Assembly: GCF_001636315.1 (NCBI RefSeq)
Contig: NZ_KV440949.1
Coordinates: 2,285,203-2,349,202, forward strand
From: Neobacillus mesonae
GTDB taxonomy: Bacteria > Bacillota > Bacilli > Bacillales > Cytobacillaceae
Direction: 5' to 3'
Length of the DNA stretch: 64,000 bases
Part shown: piece after piece, positions 63,555-64,000 of the stretch
Layout of the letters: the number at the start of each line of letters is the position of its first letter
Position numbering within the stretch: position 1 is the first letter of the stretch
The notes under the pieces: generated by a model
Told to the model about the DNA's origin: nothing
What the model saw: the letters and a program-made list of their open reading frames with translations, nothing else
Databases searched by the model: none
Translations under genes and position numbers: made by a program

Positions 63555-64000
63555 TTAAATTGCATCTGCTCCGACTGCCGCGGTCTCTTTTCGTTTTCCG
63601 TGCATGAAGTAGTAGAGAACCGTGCTGGCTAGGGCGACGATGGCCATGATGAGATATAGGTTACGGTAGCCGGTTAATGGGATGATATAGCCGATTACGT
63701 ATGGGCCAAATCCCAGTCCGGCGTCCAGTGCGATAAAGTACGTAGATGTTGCCAATCCCATCCTCTCAAGCGGTGTTACTTTCACGGCAATGGCCTGTGA
63801 ACAAGATTGGATATTTCCGAACCCGAATCCAATCAGGACTGCGGCAAGTAAGAAGATTGTGCCGCTCCCGGCTATACTTAATAAGAATAATCCTGCTGCA
63901 AAAAGAAGAAAAGTAGGATACATCACTGAGTTGGCGCCTTTCACATCCATTAATCGTCCTGTGATGGGACGAGATACTAAGATTGCTACAGCATAGACGA
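63555..64000 (-). CDS. MFS transporter, 5' part outside window
   Basis: C-terminal 148 residues, open to the right edge. Helices FLLFAAGLFLLSIA, IFLLAAVLIGFGFGNIQS and LYLIMAIVALASTVLYYF follow the intracellular SRPITGRLMD loop, the mid-protein signature of MFS proteins. Substrate unknown. Convergent with the small sigma-B gene. Confidence 0.85.
   Translation of the reverse strand, partial: VYAVAILVSRPITGRLMDVKGANSVMYPTFLLFAAGLFLLSIAGSGTIFLLAAVLIGFGFGNIQSCSQAIAVKVTPLERMGLATSTYFIALDAGLGFGPYVIGYIIPLTGYRNLYLIMAIVALASTVLYYFMHGKRKETAAVGADAI

Overview
The window reads as chromosomal DNA of an aerobic, spore-forming Bacillaceae species (Bacillus/Neobacillus-like). It carries spoIIQ, spoIID, a pbpC-type PBP, ywqA/ywqB, ssbB/ywpF, murA-ywmB-ywzB and a complete sigma-B locus; part of this order (ywqAB, ywpF, ssbB, spoIIQ, spoIID, murA, ywmB, ywzB) resembles the corresponding B. 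subtilis region. AGGAGG ribosome binding sites are strong, and several genes start with TTG, GTG or, in one case, probably ATT. No tRNA, rRNA, CRISPR or prophage was seen; there is one IS3/IS150-type insertion sequence.

Layout. 1-4.9 kb: a calcium-repeat secreted protein cut by the left edge, then two SDR oxidoreductases divergent from a TetR regulator with a perfect inverted-repeat operator. 4.9-9 kb: membrane protein, VWA lipoprotein, RibD/DHFR-like reductase. 9.2-14.3 kb: M20 amidohydrolase, MFS transporter and an AraC regulator with a GH39-like C-terminus. 15-21.6 kb: DUF3231 protein, bacterial nitric oxide synthase, several small proteins, a LysM/NlpC-P60 cell wall hydrolase and a PfkB sugar kinase. 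22-29 kb: insertion sequence, second M20 enzyme, and glycerate kinase plus GntP permease divergent from a CdaR-type regulator. 29.4-42 kb: lipoprotein, ywqB, ywqA, 3D-domain cell wall protein, XRE regulator, ssbB, ywpF and an alkyltransferase-like protein. 42.7-51.6 kb: cell wall and sporulation genes. 51.8-63.5 kb: sigma-B region: rsbV-rsbW-sigB, a response-regulator PP2C phosphatase (RsbY/RsbP type), Dps, a hybrid kinase (RsbK type), a CheR-like methyltransferase (RsbM type), and neighbours preceded by good sigma-B promoter matches. This is the B. cereus-type signalling layout rather than the RsbRST stressosome layout. The right edge cuts an MFS transporter.

The most unusual content is between genes. 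Seven intergenic arrays (A-G) have different sequences but the same design: 6-13 units, each exactly 52 bp (rare 51 or 53), consisting of a dyad of about 25-29 bp plus a pyrimidine-rich spacer. About ten further clusters have a 21-bp period built on a few core words (TTTTGGCTATTT, CGCTAATA, GCAGATAT). At about 10.5 bp per turn, 52 and 21 bp are close to 5 and 2 helical turns, so every unit in an array faces the same side of the DNA. Two REP-like palindrome families are also scattered here (core GGTGTCAGGCACC, and GGGGACGGTTCTT); one copy of the first lies in frame inside the ywqA helicase domain. I know of no named system matching the 52-bp and 21-bp arrays; their function is unknown.
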